Assembly: GCA_038137215.1 (NCBI GenBank)
Contig: JAYQBG010000006.1
Span: 1-64,000, forward strand
Source: JABJAG01 sp038137215
GTDB lineage: Bacteria; Pseudomonadota; Alphaproteobacteria; UBA6615
DNA length: 64,000 nucleotides
Reading direction: 5' to 3'
Shown piece by piece: positions 24,603 through 33,035 of this stretch. The translations under genes were made by a program, and so were the position numbers. A model generated the notes under the pieces. That model was not told where the DNA came from. It saw only the letters and a list, made by a program, of their open reading frames with translations, and ran no database searches. Position 1 is the first letter of the stretch. Each line of letters starts with the position of its first letter.

Positions 24603-26042
24603 TGCATTTTCTGCTCGACAATCTTGGTGCGGTCACCGACTGGCGTACCGGCGAAACATGGTCGGCGGACCAGATCCGCGCCCAGGCGAACGGAATGGCC
24701 GGGGAACTGGCCCGGCGCGGGGTCGGGCGTGGAAGCAAGGTCATCACCTGGCATGGGGGTGACGGTCGGTTTTTCGCGGACATGTTCGCCATCTGGCAGG
24801 TCGGAGCTTGTACGGTCGCGCTGAACCCCAACACCACCGCAACCGAACTGGAAACGATAGCCGAGTTCGTCGATCCGGCCGCGATCATTGNNNNNNNNNN
24901 TCCCGGAGGCCCTCGCGAATAAGGCCGTCGTATCGGACACCATTCAACCCGCGACGACCCATTCCCCCGCGGCGGACAGCCATCTCGACGATGACGCACT
25001 GATTCTGTTTACCTCGGGCACAACCGGCACTCCGAAAGGCGTGCTGCACACCTTCCGGTCGTTGCTGGCGCGGGTGGCGCTCAATCAGGCCCATATCCCC
25101 CGTGCGCAGCGCATGCGGACATTGTGCGTACTGCCGACACATTTCGGCCACGGCCTGATCGGCAACTGCCTCACCGTATTGCTCGACGGCCAGGATCTCT
25201 ATCTCGCACCGGCGAGCAATCTGGACGTGCCGGCCAGCCTTGGCGCGATTATAGATCAGTATCAGATCAACTTCATGAGTTCGGTGCCGACACTCTGGAA
25301 ACGCGTGATCGGGAATGCGCCACCGCCATCGGGCGATACACTCAAGCGCGTGCATGTCGGGTCAGCGCCGCTTTCAGCTGACCTTTGGGCCGAGATCGGC
25401 GAATGGACCCGGACCGACCAGGTGTTCAACATGTACGGCATAACCGAGACGGCCAATTGGCTGTCCGGCGTCTCGCCTGCAGATCAGAAAGCCGCCGACG
25501 GCCTGATCGGGACCATGTGGGGCGGGACCATCGCGGTGCGCAACGCGGCCGGAAATATCGCAGCCCGTGGCGAGGGAGAGCTGGTGGTCCAGTCCCCCAG
25601 TCTCATGAAAGGCTACTTCCAACTGCCCGAAAAAACCGAAGAGGTCATGCGTGACGGTTGGTTCCACACCGGCGATATCGGGCGGATCGGGGATGACGGC
25701 ATGGCATATCTCACCGGCCGGGAACGCTATGTCATCAACCGGGGTGGCCTGAAGGTACACCCTGAAGACGTGGACATGCTCCTGGAGCGACACGAGATCG
25801 TTGACGAGGCCTGCGCGTTCGCCATACCGCATGAGACCGAGGGTGAGACTGTCGGGGTGGCGCTTGCCCTGAAGCCCGGGGCACATTTCGACGAGGCCCA
25901 GATCCGGCGTTGGTGCGCCGAACGCCTTTCGCGGGAGAAAACCCCGGTACAGTGGTTTGTCGTCGATGAAGTGCCGAAGACCGACCGCGGCAAAATCAAT
26001 CGCGACACCGTGGCCACCCACTGCCTCGCTGGCAAGGAATGA
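24602..26042 (+). CDS. Acyl-AMP ligase (class I adenylate-forming enzyme), broken by an assembly gap
   Basis: The enzyme activates a carboxylic acid as an acyl-adenylate and passes it to a thiol. The first part is about 96 residues to the gap; the second, 380 residues, has the P-loop-like LFTSGTTGTPKGVLHTF, MYGITETANWLSG, GWFHTGDIGRIGDDGMAYLTGR and the catalytic C-terminal lysine region PKTDRGKINRDT. Together they are near the usual 480-520 residues, so little is missing. The two parts are in different frames across ten N, which stand for an unknown length; this need not be a true frameshift. Beside an ACP and a GNAT it is a good candidate to load that ACP. The acid is unknown. Confidence 0.8.
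24891..24900. other. Assembly gap (ten N)
   Basis: Ten unknown bases lie inside the acyl-AMP ligase gene. The number is likely a placeholder, because the reading frame changes across it while both sides belong to one enzyme. The order of the two flanks depends on the scaffolding being correct. Confidence 0.95.
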
Positions 26043-26046
26043 CACC

Positions 26047-26115
26047 TTGCAGTATTCCCACATACTCCGCACCGATGGGGGCCGTGAGCTCGGCTTCGGC
26101 CCACCGGTTTCGTGA
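26047..26115 (+). pseudogene. Remnant of a second pseG (N-terminal 20-odd codons)
   Basis: Read from TTG 26047, the bases after the ligase stop encode LQYSHILRTDGGRELGFGPP and stop at 26113-26115. The intact PseG at 27439 begins TSHVLRTDGGGSLGFGHI, so SHxLRTDGGxxLGFG is shared. The DNA is clearly diverged (for example CTC CGC ACC GAT here, TTG CGA ACG GAC there), so it is not a recent tandem copy. It looks like the start of an older pseG that once followed the ligase and was cut off when the aminotransferase-pseG segment arrived. Confidence 0.7.
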
Positions 26116-26204
26116 CCCAGAAGACGTCCGCAACGTACGTACAGAAACATAATGCGTCACAATCCATCTATCGAGAGCCGTTGCCGAAAGGTTTGAGTCA
26201 TTCA

Positions 26205-27419
26205 ATGGAAGCCCCACGTCCAAAAATACGGAAAACCGTCCGCGAAATTGGTCCGGCCGCTTCAGTGCGGATAAATGACGCCGTTTATCGACTCCAACGC
26301 CGCGGCGAGGACGTGATCACGCTTTCTCTCGGCGAAGCGTTCTTTAAACAACCCATGCTGCCGATCAGCGACGAAGAGTTCACCGCCGGGATGCACTACT
26401 CCGATTCCCGCGGAGTTCCATTACTGCGCGAAAAAATTTCGGCGCACTACGCAAGTGCGTTCGGCGCACAGATAGACCCTGACAATGAAGTTCTTGTGAG
26501 CGCCGGCTCCAAGCCCATACTTTTCATGGCCATGCTCACCGCAGTCGAGTATGGCGAGGAAATTCTGATCCACGAGCCTGGCTGGCTTAGCTACCCAGAG
26601 CAGGCACGATTGTGCGGCGCGGTTCCGCGCCACATTCCCTATGATGCCGATATCGACGGCATTATTGCCGAAATAGGGCCAGCCACCGGGATGTTGATCA
26701 TTAACAACCCGAATAATCCGGCAGGGCGCCTTTACAGCCGGGACGAAATCGGTGCGCTTTACGCGGCGTGCCGGAAGAACGGGGCCTATCTCCTTCTCGA
26801 TGAATCCTACAGCGACTTTGCGCCCGAGGGTTCCTTCCATTCGCTAGCATCCGTGGCACCCGGCCTGGAGGGGGCTCTGGTGATCAATTCACTGTCAAAG
26901 AACTTGGGCGTCTCGGGCTGGCGCATCGGCTATCTTCTGGGTACGGGAGAGTTCATCCACCATCTCTTGAAGCTCAATCAACACTTGGTGACGTGCGCAC
27001 CCACTTTGCTCGCCAACTATTGCGCAAGCCATTTCGAGGAGATGCTTGCATCGACCAAGCCCCAAATCCGGGCGCTACAGGAAAAGCGGGACAGGGTCGC
27101 GGCGGCCATTGCGGAGCGCGGCCTGTCGGCGCTGGACGGATCGACAACCTTTTACTTCTTCCTGTCAATCGGCGGCTTTCCCGGGACCGATGTCGAGTTC
27201 GCACAGAAGCTAATCGTCGATGACGGGATCGCTGTCGTGCCCGGATCGGCATACGGCGACAGCACCGACCGCTTTGTCCGGCTGTCGATCGGGACCGAAT
27301 CCGAGGAGCGGATCGGGACAGCGCTCGATGCCATTCGGCGTCAGATAGGCACAAACGAGTTCGACAAACACGCGTATGACCAAAAGCTTGAAGAAATGAT
27401 CGGCCAGTCCCTCGTATGA
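26205..27419 (+). CDS. Class I PLP aminotransferase (aspartate aminotransferase-like)
   Basis: The protein has 404 residues from ATG 26205. Fold type I signatures are NNPNNPAGRLYSRDEI, LLLDESYSDFAP and the PLP lysine Lys232 in NSLSKNLGVSGWRIGY; the C-terminal Arg region is RFVRLSIGTE. It acts on a small amino or keto acid rather than a nucleotide sugar, unlike the DegT proteins nearby, so it might supply a precursor (for example a keto acid for the ACP/ligase route or an amino acid for glycan decoration). An in-frame GTG at 26112 would add 31 residues across the pseG remnant. Hand-counted G+C here (26221-26280, 31/60) is well below that in the ligase (24661-24720, 46/60). Confidence 0.78.
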   Translation: MEAPRPKIRKTVREIGPAASVRINDAVYRLQRRGEDVITLSLGEAFFKQPMLPISDEEFTAGMHYSDSRGVPLLREKISAHYASAFGAQIDPDNEVLVSAGSKPILFMAMLTAVEYGEEILIHEPGWLSYPEQARLCGAVPRHIPYDADIDGIIAEIGPATGMLIINNPNNPAGRLYSRDEIGALYAACRKNGAYLLLDESYSDFAPEGSFHSLASVAPGLEGALVINSLSKNLGVSGWRIGYLLGTGEFIHHLLKLNQHLVTCAPTLLANYCASHFEEMLASTKPQIRALQEKRDRVAAAIAERGLSALDGSTTFYFFLSIGGFPGTDVEFAQKLIVDDGIAVVPGSAYGDSTDRFVRLSIGTESEERIGTALDAIRRQIGTNEFDKHAYDQKLEEMIGQSLV

Positions 27420-27438
27420 CGGTATCAGTTGAAACATC

Positions 27439-28488
27439 ATGACAACGAGCCATGTGTTGCGAACGGACGGCGGCGGTTCGCTGGGATTTGGGCATATCAA
27501 CCGCTGCCTCATTCTTGCCGATGCGATTCGGAATCTTGGCGGCAAACCCGAAATCGTCCTAGGTAGCGAGAGCGTGAATGCCCGCACACACGTCTCGAGA
27601 ACCGGTCACGCATACCGGGAACTTGATTCTTCCCAGGCCTTCGAGGCCACGAGCGTGCTACGCGACGCAGAACATGCCGTATTCGACTTTTCTCACCGTG
27701 ATACGCGCGGCCGAATCGACGATGCGCAGCGCCTGCTCGCAATGGCATACGAGTCCGGCGCGCGCACACTCCTGATCGACGCCAAGGGCGCCGAATGTCT
27801 CAGCGCGATGGCCGAAATGAAGACAAACATTCTCGCGATCCCGTACGCCGGAGCGGAAAATGAGCAGGTCCTGCCAGGTGCCGAAACCGACGTCCGGGGC
27901 CTACCGTTCTTCGCGATCGACAATAAATTTCTGAAGCTGCCGACCGCATCGCGCTTGATTCTAGAAAAGGTGGAAAGAATACTGGTGACTGCCGGCGGTA
28001 GTGATCCAGTGAGATTAACGCTCTTCTTTCTCGACGTGCTCGAGGAAATAGCAACGCCGCTCGAAGTTCATGTCGTCATCGGGCCTGGTTTCGATCCGAA
28101 ATTGACAGCTGAGATAACCGTACAGGCGAAGAACGCGCGGCACCAAACCAGGTTGGTACGCGCGCCCGAAACGCTTGCCGATGAGATTTTCCGCGCGGAT
28201 ATCGCCCTCTCGGCAACAGGGCTCACCAAGTATGAACTCGCCTATACAGGCACCCCGTGCGTTCTTGTTTCAATCGACGAAAACCATGCCACCGCAAACC
28301 GTCCGTTCGCCGCACTTGGCAGCAGTATCGATATGGGCAAGATAAGCGATACGAATGTCGGCGCGGTCGCTTCCGAATTAGAAAAACTGATTGGCGACAC
28401 CGCCGCACGTCGCAAACTGGCTAATGCCGGCCCCAAGGCGATCGACGGTGCCGGCGCGCAAAGGCTACTGGATTTGCTCCATGGATAA
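27439..28488 (+). CDS. pseG: UDP-2,4-diacetamido-2,4,6-trideoxy-L-altropyranose hydrolase, PseG
   Basis: PseG removes UDP from the diacylated altrose in pseudaminic acid synthesis. The protein has 349 residues, longer than the roughly 275-residue Campylobacter enzyme. It starts with the Gly-rich loop RTDGGGSLGFGHINRCLILA, has ILVTAGGSDPVRLTLFFLD at about 178-196 and the UDP-binding-like LSATGLTKYELAYTGTPCVL at about 255-274. The fold is GT-B/MurG-like. It is co-directional with pseI, overlapping it by eight bases. It seems to have come with the lower-GC segment that replaced an older pseG. Confidence 0.85.
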   Translation: MTTSHVLRTDGGGSLGFGHINRCLILADAIRNLGGKPEIVLGSESVNARTHVSRTGHAYRELDSSQAFEATSVLRDAEHAVFDFSHRDTRGRIDDAQRLLAMAYESGARTLLIDAKGAECLSAMAEMKTNILAIPYAGAENEQVLPGAETDVRGLPFFAIDNKFLKLPTASRLILEKVERILVTAGGSDPVRLTLFFLDVLEEIATPLEVHVVIGPGFDPKLTAEITVQAKNARHQTRLVRAPETLADEIFRADIALSATGLTKYELAYTGTPCVLVSIDENHATANRPFAALGSSIDMGKISDTNVGAVASELEKLIGDTAARRKLANAGPKAIDGAGAQRLLDLLHG

Positions 28489-29500
28489 GAAACTCAGCCC
28501 CGCTTTTGAGGTTGCCGGCAAAACCGTTGGCGGCAAAGCACGGCCGTATTTCATCGCCGAGGCGGGCTCGAACTTCGACCAGGATCTCGATACGGCGCGG
28601 CGACTGATTGATATAGCAAGCGAGGCGGGTGCCGATGCGGTGAAGTTCCAGCTGTTTCGCGCGGATGTGTTGGTCCCCGACGGGGGAGAAACACATGCGG
28701 CCTTCAAGGCGGTCGAACTAAATCCGGACTGGGTTCCAGCACTTTCGCATCATGCCAAAGAGCGCGGAATCGCTTTCCTGGCGTCGGCATTCGACCGTGA
28801 ATCGGTCGAAGTACTAGAAGGTGTCGGGGTACCAGCCCACAAGATCGCCTCTTCGGAAACGACGAACCTGCCGCTTGTTGATGCGGTAGCAGCGACAGGA
28901 AAGCCGGTCTTCATGTCGACCGGGATGTGCGACATCGTCGATGTTCAGGAGGCCGTGGACCGCTGCCTCTCACGCAACAACCCGGACATTGCCGTCCTGC
29001 AGTGCGGCGCCATGTATCCGTTGCCGCCCCAACACGCGCATCTGCGCGTCATAGACCTCTATCGCGACATGTTCGGAGGACCCGTCGGATTTTCCGACCA
29101 TTCGCTGGGAACAGCCTTGCCGCTCGCTGCTATTGCCTGCGGCGCAAACGTGATCGAAAAGCATTTTACTTACGACCGGACCGCTTCGGGGCCCGATCAC
29201 TTCTACGCGCTCGAGCCAGACGAACTGGTGCAGGTCATCCGTGATAGCGAGGCGGTCTTCTCCGCGCTGGGCGACGCCCACAAGGAGATGTTGCCCTCCG
29301 AGCGTGAGTTCGGCCGGCGCGAAGGACTATATGCCGCGCGCGACATTCCGTCCGGCAAGATTCTCGAAGACGACGACATCGAGGTTCGCCGTCCCGCGCT
29401 GGGCCTGCGACGCCGTTACCTTGCAGAGGCAACGGGTATGCGGGCTGCTCACAATATCCCGGCCGGAACCCCTCTGGAATGGAAGAACCTTCTTCCATGA
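28481..29500 (+). CDS. pseI: Nonulosonic acid synthase 1 (NeuB/PseI family) with SAF domain
   Basis: This enzyme condenses phosphoenolpyruvate with a six-carbon sugar to a nine-carbon acid. The protein has 339 residues: a TIM barrel (PYFIAEAGSNFDQDLDTA at about 24, ADAVKFQLFRADVL, FLASAFDRESVEVL, FMSTGMCDI, FSDHSLGTALPLAAIACGA, IEKHFTYDRTASGPDH) and a C-terminal SAF antifreeze-like domain (about 275-339, RREGLYAARDIPSGKIL). It sits directly after pseG, so pseudaminate or a close relative is the likely product; yet the start reads AEAGSNF and not the AEMSGNHN usual in PseI, so specificity is open. ATG 28481 overlaps pseG. A shorter, SAF-less second synthase lies at 45346. Confidence 0.8.
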   Translation: MDKKLSPAFEVAGKTVGGKARPYFIAEAGSNFDQDLDTARRLIDIASEAGADAVKFQLFRADVLVPDGGETHAAFKAVELNPDWVPALSHHAKERGIAFLASAFDRESVEVLEGVGVPAHKIASSETTNLPLVDAVAATGKPVFMSTGMCDIVDVQEAVDRCLSRNNPDIAVLQCGAMYPLPPQHAHLRVIDLYRDMFGGPVGFSDHSLGTALPLAAIACGANVIEKHFTYDRTASGPDHFYALEPDELVQVIRDSEAVFSALGDAHKEMLPSEREFGRREGLYAARDIPSGKILEDDDIEVRRPALGLRRRYLAEATGMRAAHNIPAGTPLEWKNLLP

Positions 29501-30018
29501 GGGAGTTCATACATATCGGATTTCCGAAAACGGCAACGACGACGCTCCAGGAGCAAGTCTTTGCGCGACAATCCGCCATCGCGAATTTGGGCCGTCCATC
29601 GGAGAACTCGTCAGAAACAGAGCTTCTTGCCGGTTATCACATTGGGCGGCCGCGTCTGTTTCTCTCCTATCTCCAGGCCTCGCCCCTGGCGTTCAGAGAC
29701 CTTCAGCCCGAGCGCGCAGCCGGAATCGACCCGTTGAGCGCCCCGGTCTCGGAGGCTGCAGACGAGGACACAAATGCGATGTTCCTGTCAAATATGCGCG
29801 GCGCCTTCTCGTCCTACGCGGAGGTCTACGCCGCATTGGAAGAGCGCTACGCGGACTACAAGAATATACGGTTCTTCGACATCCGCCGCCTCTTCGAAAG
29901 TGTCGATGAGCACGTCTTCAACGACATCATTCACACCAACGCAAGTGGCAATCAGATCATCGCCGAACGAATGGCCAAGGATATCCGGGTACTGGAGGAT
30001 GTCGTATGGCCGAAATAG
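29497..30018 (+). CDS. Chimeric protein: sulfotransferase N-terminus joined to an SGNH-hydrolase C-terminus
   Basis: The protein has 173 residues. Residues 5-35 look like the PAPS-binding start of sulfotransferases (FIHIGFPKTATTTLQEQVF), but nothing later resembles a sulfotransferase. Residues about 105-170 look like the end of an SGNH/GDSL hydrolase (NIRFFDIRRLF, then DIIHTNASGNQIIAERMA with the catalytic Asp/His pair), but the serine block that should come first is missing. The join lies in about residues 40-95. Each enzyme seems incomplete, so the product may be inactive. The start overlaps pseI by four bases (ATGA), and the end overlaps the PhyH gene, so translation coupling is kept. Confidence 0.6.
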   Translation: MREFIHIGFPKTATTTLQEQVFARQSAIANLGRPSENSSETELLAGYHIGRPRLFLSYLQASPLAFRDLQPERAAGIDPLSAPVSEAADEDTNAMFLSNMRGAFSSYAEVYAALEERYADYKNIRFFDIRRLFESVDEHVFNDIIHTNASGNQIIAERMAKDIRVLEDVVWPK

Positions 30019-30842
30019 ACAACTATGTCGCGACACTAAACCAGAATGGATATGTCGTTCTGGACTCGGTCATTTCCCCCGACCGGTGTGCCCAGCTCGT
30101 GGGTATTTTGGAAGACACCCACGACCGTTTGGCACCAATTTACGCGGCGAACGCGACCGCCGGCCATCGGCTAAATTTTCATGCCGACGAGAAAATCGTC
30201 TACAATCTGCACAACAAGGATCGCGCCTTTCTCGATTTCATCGATCCCTCGCCGGTTTACGACATCGTCGAGCGTTTCCTGCAGCAAGGGTCTTACAAGA
30301 ACAGCGATCCCGTCATCCTGCGCCAGAACACCGCCCGTACGCCACTGCCAGGTGGCCCCGAACAACAACTGCATATCGATTCGCGGATTCCCGGCGGCGC
30401 ATTTCCGCTGATGGCCGTGGTGACCTGGATGCTTGAGGATTTTACCGAGGAAAATGGTGCGACCCGGATCGTCCCGGGCAGCCAACGGCGGCCTGAGTTC
30501 CCGCCCGACGAAGCAGCAGATCCGGATGAGGTGGTTGTGACGGGGACGCGCGGCAGCGTGCTAATCATGGATGCCGCAGCATGGCACGGCGGCGGCGCAA
30601 ACCGCTCCAATGCAACAAGATGGTGTCTGCTGTCGACCTACGTCCACTGGTTTTTCAAGCCGGCCTTCGATTTTCTGAGCAACATGCCTGAAGAACTGTA
30701 CGCACAAATGACGCCGCGACAGAAGCAGACCATGGGCTATACGACCCAACCGCCCGTCGATGAGTTCACGCGGATCGGCGCACGCAGCGACGAACCGGCA
30801 AAACCTCTTCCTTACTCGTTACCAAAGGGCAACCCGGTATGA
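30006..30842 (+). CDS. Phytanoyl-CoA dioxygenase (PhyH)-family Fe(II)/2-oxoglutarate enzyme 1
   Basis: The protein has 278 residues. The double-stranded beta-helix holds the HxD pair His123/Asp125 (QLHIDSR), the core ENGATRIVPGSQRRPEF and the distal His194 in AAAWHGGGANRSN, with an Arg soon after for 2-oxoglutarate. PhyH proteins of this kind hydroxylate or otherwise oxidise small molecules or sugars. It lies between nonulosonic acid genes and an ATP-grasp ligase, overlapping both neighbours, so it probably oxidises a glycan precursor or its substituent. It is one of three PhyH genes in the window, and not a recent duplicate of the others. Confidence 0.83.
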   Translation: MAEIDNYVATLNQNGYVVLDSVISPDRCAQLVGILEDTHDRLAPIYAANATAGHRLNFHADEKIVYNLHNKDRAFLDFIDPSPVYDIVERFLQQGSYKNSDPVILRQNTARTPLPGGPEQQLHIDSRIPGGAFPLMAVVTWMLEDFTEENGATRIVPGSQRRPEFPPDEAADPDEVVVTGTRGSVLIMDAAAWHGGGANRSNATRWCLLSTYVHWFFKPAFDFLSNMPEELYAQMTPRQKQTMGYTTQPPVDEFTRIGARSDEPAKPLPYSLPKGNPV

Positions 30843-32065
30843 ATTCCGGTATTGCTGCCCCTTGGCTCGCATCCGTCGGTGCGGGACGCTGGCAATTGTC
30901 CGGTATTCGCGCGGCACGAGATAACGGCATAAGCGTTCTGGCAATGGACGGCGACCCGGATGCTCCGGGTCTCGCAGTGGCGGATAGCGCCATGGTCGTG
31001 GATATCCGTGATCCGAAGGTCGTCGTTGACGCAGTTGCCGCCTCCGAAATTCAACTTGCGGGGGCAATTTCGTTTGCAGCCGAAGTCGGAATGCGCGCCG
31101 TCGGCGCCCTGCGAGACCGCTTCTCGCTACCGGGTCCAGGGTTCAAGGTCATGGAGCAATTGACCGACAAGGCCAAACAGCGTCATGCATGGGAAATGGC
31201 CGACTTGGAGAATCCGCGTTTCTGGAGAATCGTCGAAGACCTACAGCAGGGATATGCCGCGATTTCCGACGCTGACGAACCTGTCATAATTAAGCCGGTG
31301 GACTCGGCAGGCAGCCGGGGGGTTACGCGGCTCGATGGTGATGCCCACAAAAACGAACAACGAGCCGCGCTCGAACGCGCGTTGTCCGGGTCGCAGAGCC
31401 AACGGGCCATCGTCGAATCGGTGCTCCCCGGGCGCGAATATACGGTCGAGACCTTCGCAGATGGCGAAACAACCCATGTGCTCGCGGTCACCGTCAAAAG
31501 GAAGGTCGCCAATACCGGAGACACCGTCGCCAACGAGCTGGCCACCCCGGACGATCCACCAGACGTGCTGGACGCGATCGGCAAGACGGCGTGCCAGGCG
31601 CTGGAAGCAGTTGGCTATCGCGAAGGTCCCGGCCACGTCGAGATCATGTACGCAGCCGGGCTTGCCCCGGCCCTGATTGAGGCGGCCGGCCGTGGTGCGG
31701 GTTTCATGGTCTTCGAGAGATTCGTCCCCCTGACCAGTGGATACGATATTCTTGCGGCATGCGTTGCCCAAGCGATCGGCCGACAGGTGCGCTATAGCCC
31801 AGCAACGAAGCAGGCAGGTGTTATCCGGTTCTTTCCCAGCAAGCCCGGTCGGGTTCACGCTTATGCGGGCTTCGAACTGGCCAACGATTGTGATGGTGTC
31901 GAGGCGGGGTCGTTCGTCAATGTCGGAGACACAATGTCTGCCGCAGAAAGTGACGGAGATCGTCTCGGATACATCCTCGCAACAGGCCCAACACCCGGTA
32001 TCGCCCATCAACGTGCCGACCTTGCCGAATCTTTCATAAGCTTCGAAATCGCTCAAGATGTCTGA
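30839..32065 (+). CDS. ATP-grasp ligase
   Basis: The protein has 408 residues. An N-terminal pre-ATP-grasp fold (ASVGAGRWQLSGIRAARDNGI) precedes the ATP-grasp domain, with VIIKPVDSAGSRGVTRL (about 143-159), ESVLPGREYTVETF and a GPGHVEIMYAAGLAPALIEAAGRGAG metal/ATP region near 260-285. Such enzymes join a carboxylate to an amine through an acyl-phosphate. In this setting it could attach an amino acid or amide to a sugar acid or amino group. It overlaps both neighbours by a few bases. The substrates are unknown. Confidence 0.83.
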   Translation: MNSGIAAPWLASVGAGRWQLSGIRAARDNGISVLAMDGDPDAPGLAVADSAMVVDIRDPKVVVDAVAASEIQLAGAISFAAEVGMRAVGALRDRFSLPGPGFKVMEQLTDKAKQRHAWEMADLENPRFWRIVEDLQQGYAAISDADEPVIIKPVDSAGSRGVTRLDGDAHKNEQRAALERALSGSQSQRAIVESVLPGREYTVETFADGETTHVLAVTVKRKVANTGDTVANELATPDDPPDVLDAIGKTACQALEAVGYREGPGHVEIMYAAGLAPALIEAAGRGAGFMVFERFVPLTSGYDILAACVAQAIGRQVRYSPATKQAGVIRFFPSKPGRVHAYAGFELANDCDGVEAGSFVNVGDTMSAAESDGDRLGYILATGPTPGIAHQRADLAESFISFEIAQDV

Positions 32066-33035
32066 CCGCGCGGACAGCGCCGACAATGAGATGCTGGTTG
32101 CACTTACCTTCGACATGGACCCTGATCACTTTGATCCCAGCATGGCGGACGACTACAGATCGGATGATCTCACCTGGCGGGGTGTTGAGGAAGGTGTACC
32201 CGCGATCACGGAAATTCTGTCGGGGGTGCGCGACGACAACAATTCTAGTCCATGCGCGACCTGGCTTCCGAGAGTGGACAATCAAATCGGTGAAATCTAC
32301 GGCGACTGCGGGGCGATCCTCGATCGCTTCGAAGACCGGTTGCGCGAACTCGAATCTGAGGGACATGAAATTGCCTGGCACCCCCATCTCCACCGGCGAG
32401 AATCGGGAACATGGGTGCAGGAACACGATGCGAAGCGTCTCGAGACGAATCTGGTGACGGCACACGATGCTCTAAGCCGCCGCGGCTGGACACCGCGTGC
32501 GACACGTATGGGGGGCAATTACGGGTCCGGGCCGTTGATGACGATCCTCGAAGGTCTGGGAGTCGAAGTCGATTCATCCGCCATGCCCGGACGACAACGC
32601 CGCGATGACCATGTCGATTTCGACTGGTCAAAAACACCACGCACAGCCTATCGACCAGCCCGAAACGACTACCGCATACCGGGCACGCCAGCCCACACTC
32701 TGGTGGAAGTTCCTCTAAGCATGGCATTCGTACACGCCTCATATGACGACCAGCCCTATCTGCGCTATGTCGATCTGTCCTTCCACACCGGCGCCCTGCA
32801 ACCCGGACTCGACGACCTGATCGACGATGCGTCATACCTTGTGACAGACACCCACCCGAGCACCGTGCTTGCCGAAGTCGGGTCGTCGAACCACGGCCTT
32901 CTCTCGTTTTCGCTGGACGCGTTCCGGTCCAATTTGGTCGCTATCATGGAAGGTTGCCGGCGTCGAGATAGGCCGGTCAGATTCGTGACACTGTCCGATC
33001 CGCGTCTCCGTCCCGGAAGCGATACCCACGCATGA
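32058..33035 (+). CDS. NodB-like polysaccharide deacetylase-family protein
   Basis: The protein has 325 residues and no signal peptide, so it is cytoplasmic. The CE4 motif 1 is LTFDMDPDHF (Asp19/Asp21), and motif 2 lies in HEIAWHPHLHRRE, with His108 and His112. These are the catalytic base and metal ligands of NodB-type N- or O-deacetylases. A cytoplasmic enzyme would act on a precursor rather than on finished polymer. It overlaps the ATP-grasp gene by eight bases and the next aminotransferase by four. Together these suggest removal of an acyl group followed by transfer of a new one, which is inference. Confidence 0.78.
   Translation: MSDRADSADNEMLVALTFDMDPDHFDPSMADDYRSDDLTWRGVEEGVPAITEILSGVRDDNNSSPCATWLPRVDNQIGEIYGDCGAILDRFEDRLRELESEGHEIAWHPHLHRRESGTWVQEHDAKRLETNLVTAHDALSRRGWTPRATRMGGNYGSGPLMTILEGLGVEVDSSAMPGRQRRDDHVDFDWSKTPRTAYRPARNDYRIPGTPAHTLVEVPLSMAFVHASYDDQPYLRYVDLSFHTGALQPGLDDLIDDASYLVTDTHPSTVLAEVGSSNHGLLSFSLDAFRSNLVAIMEGCRRRDRPVRFVTLSDPRLRPGSDTHA

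Noticed and set aside
28883..28892. GCGGTAGCAG, similar to ops
   Set aside because: It lies within the NeuB-type synthase gene and lacks the final TG of the ops element.
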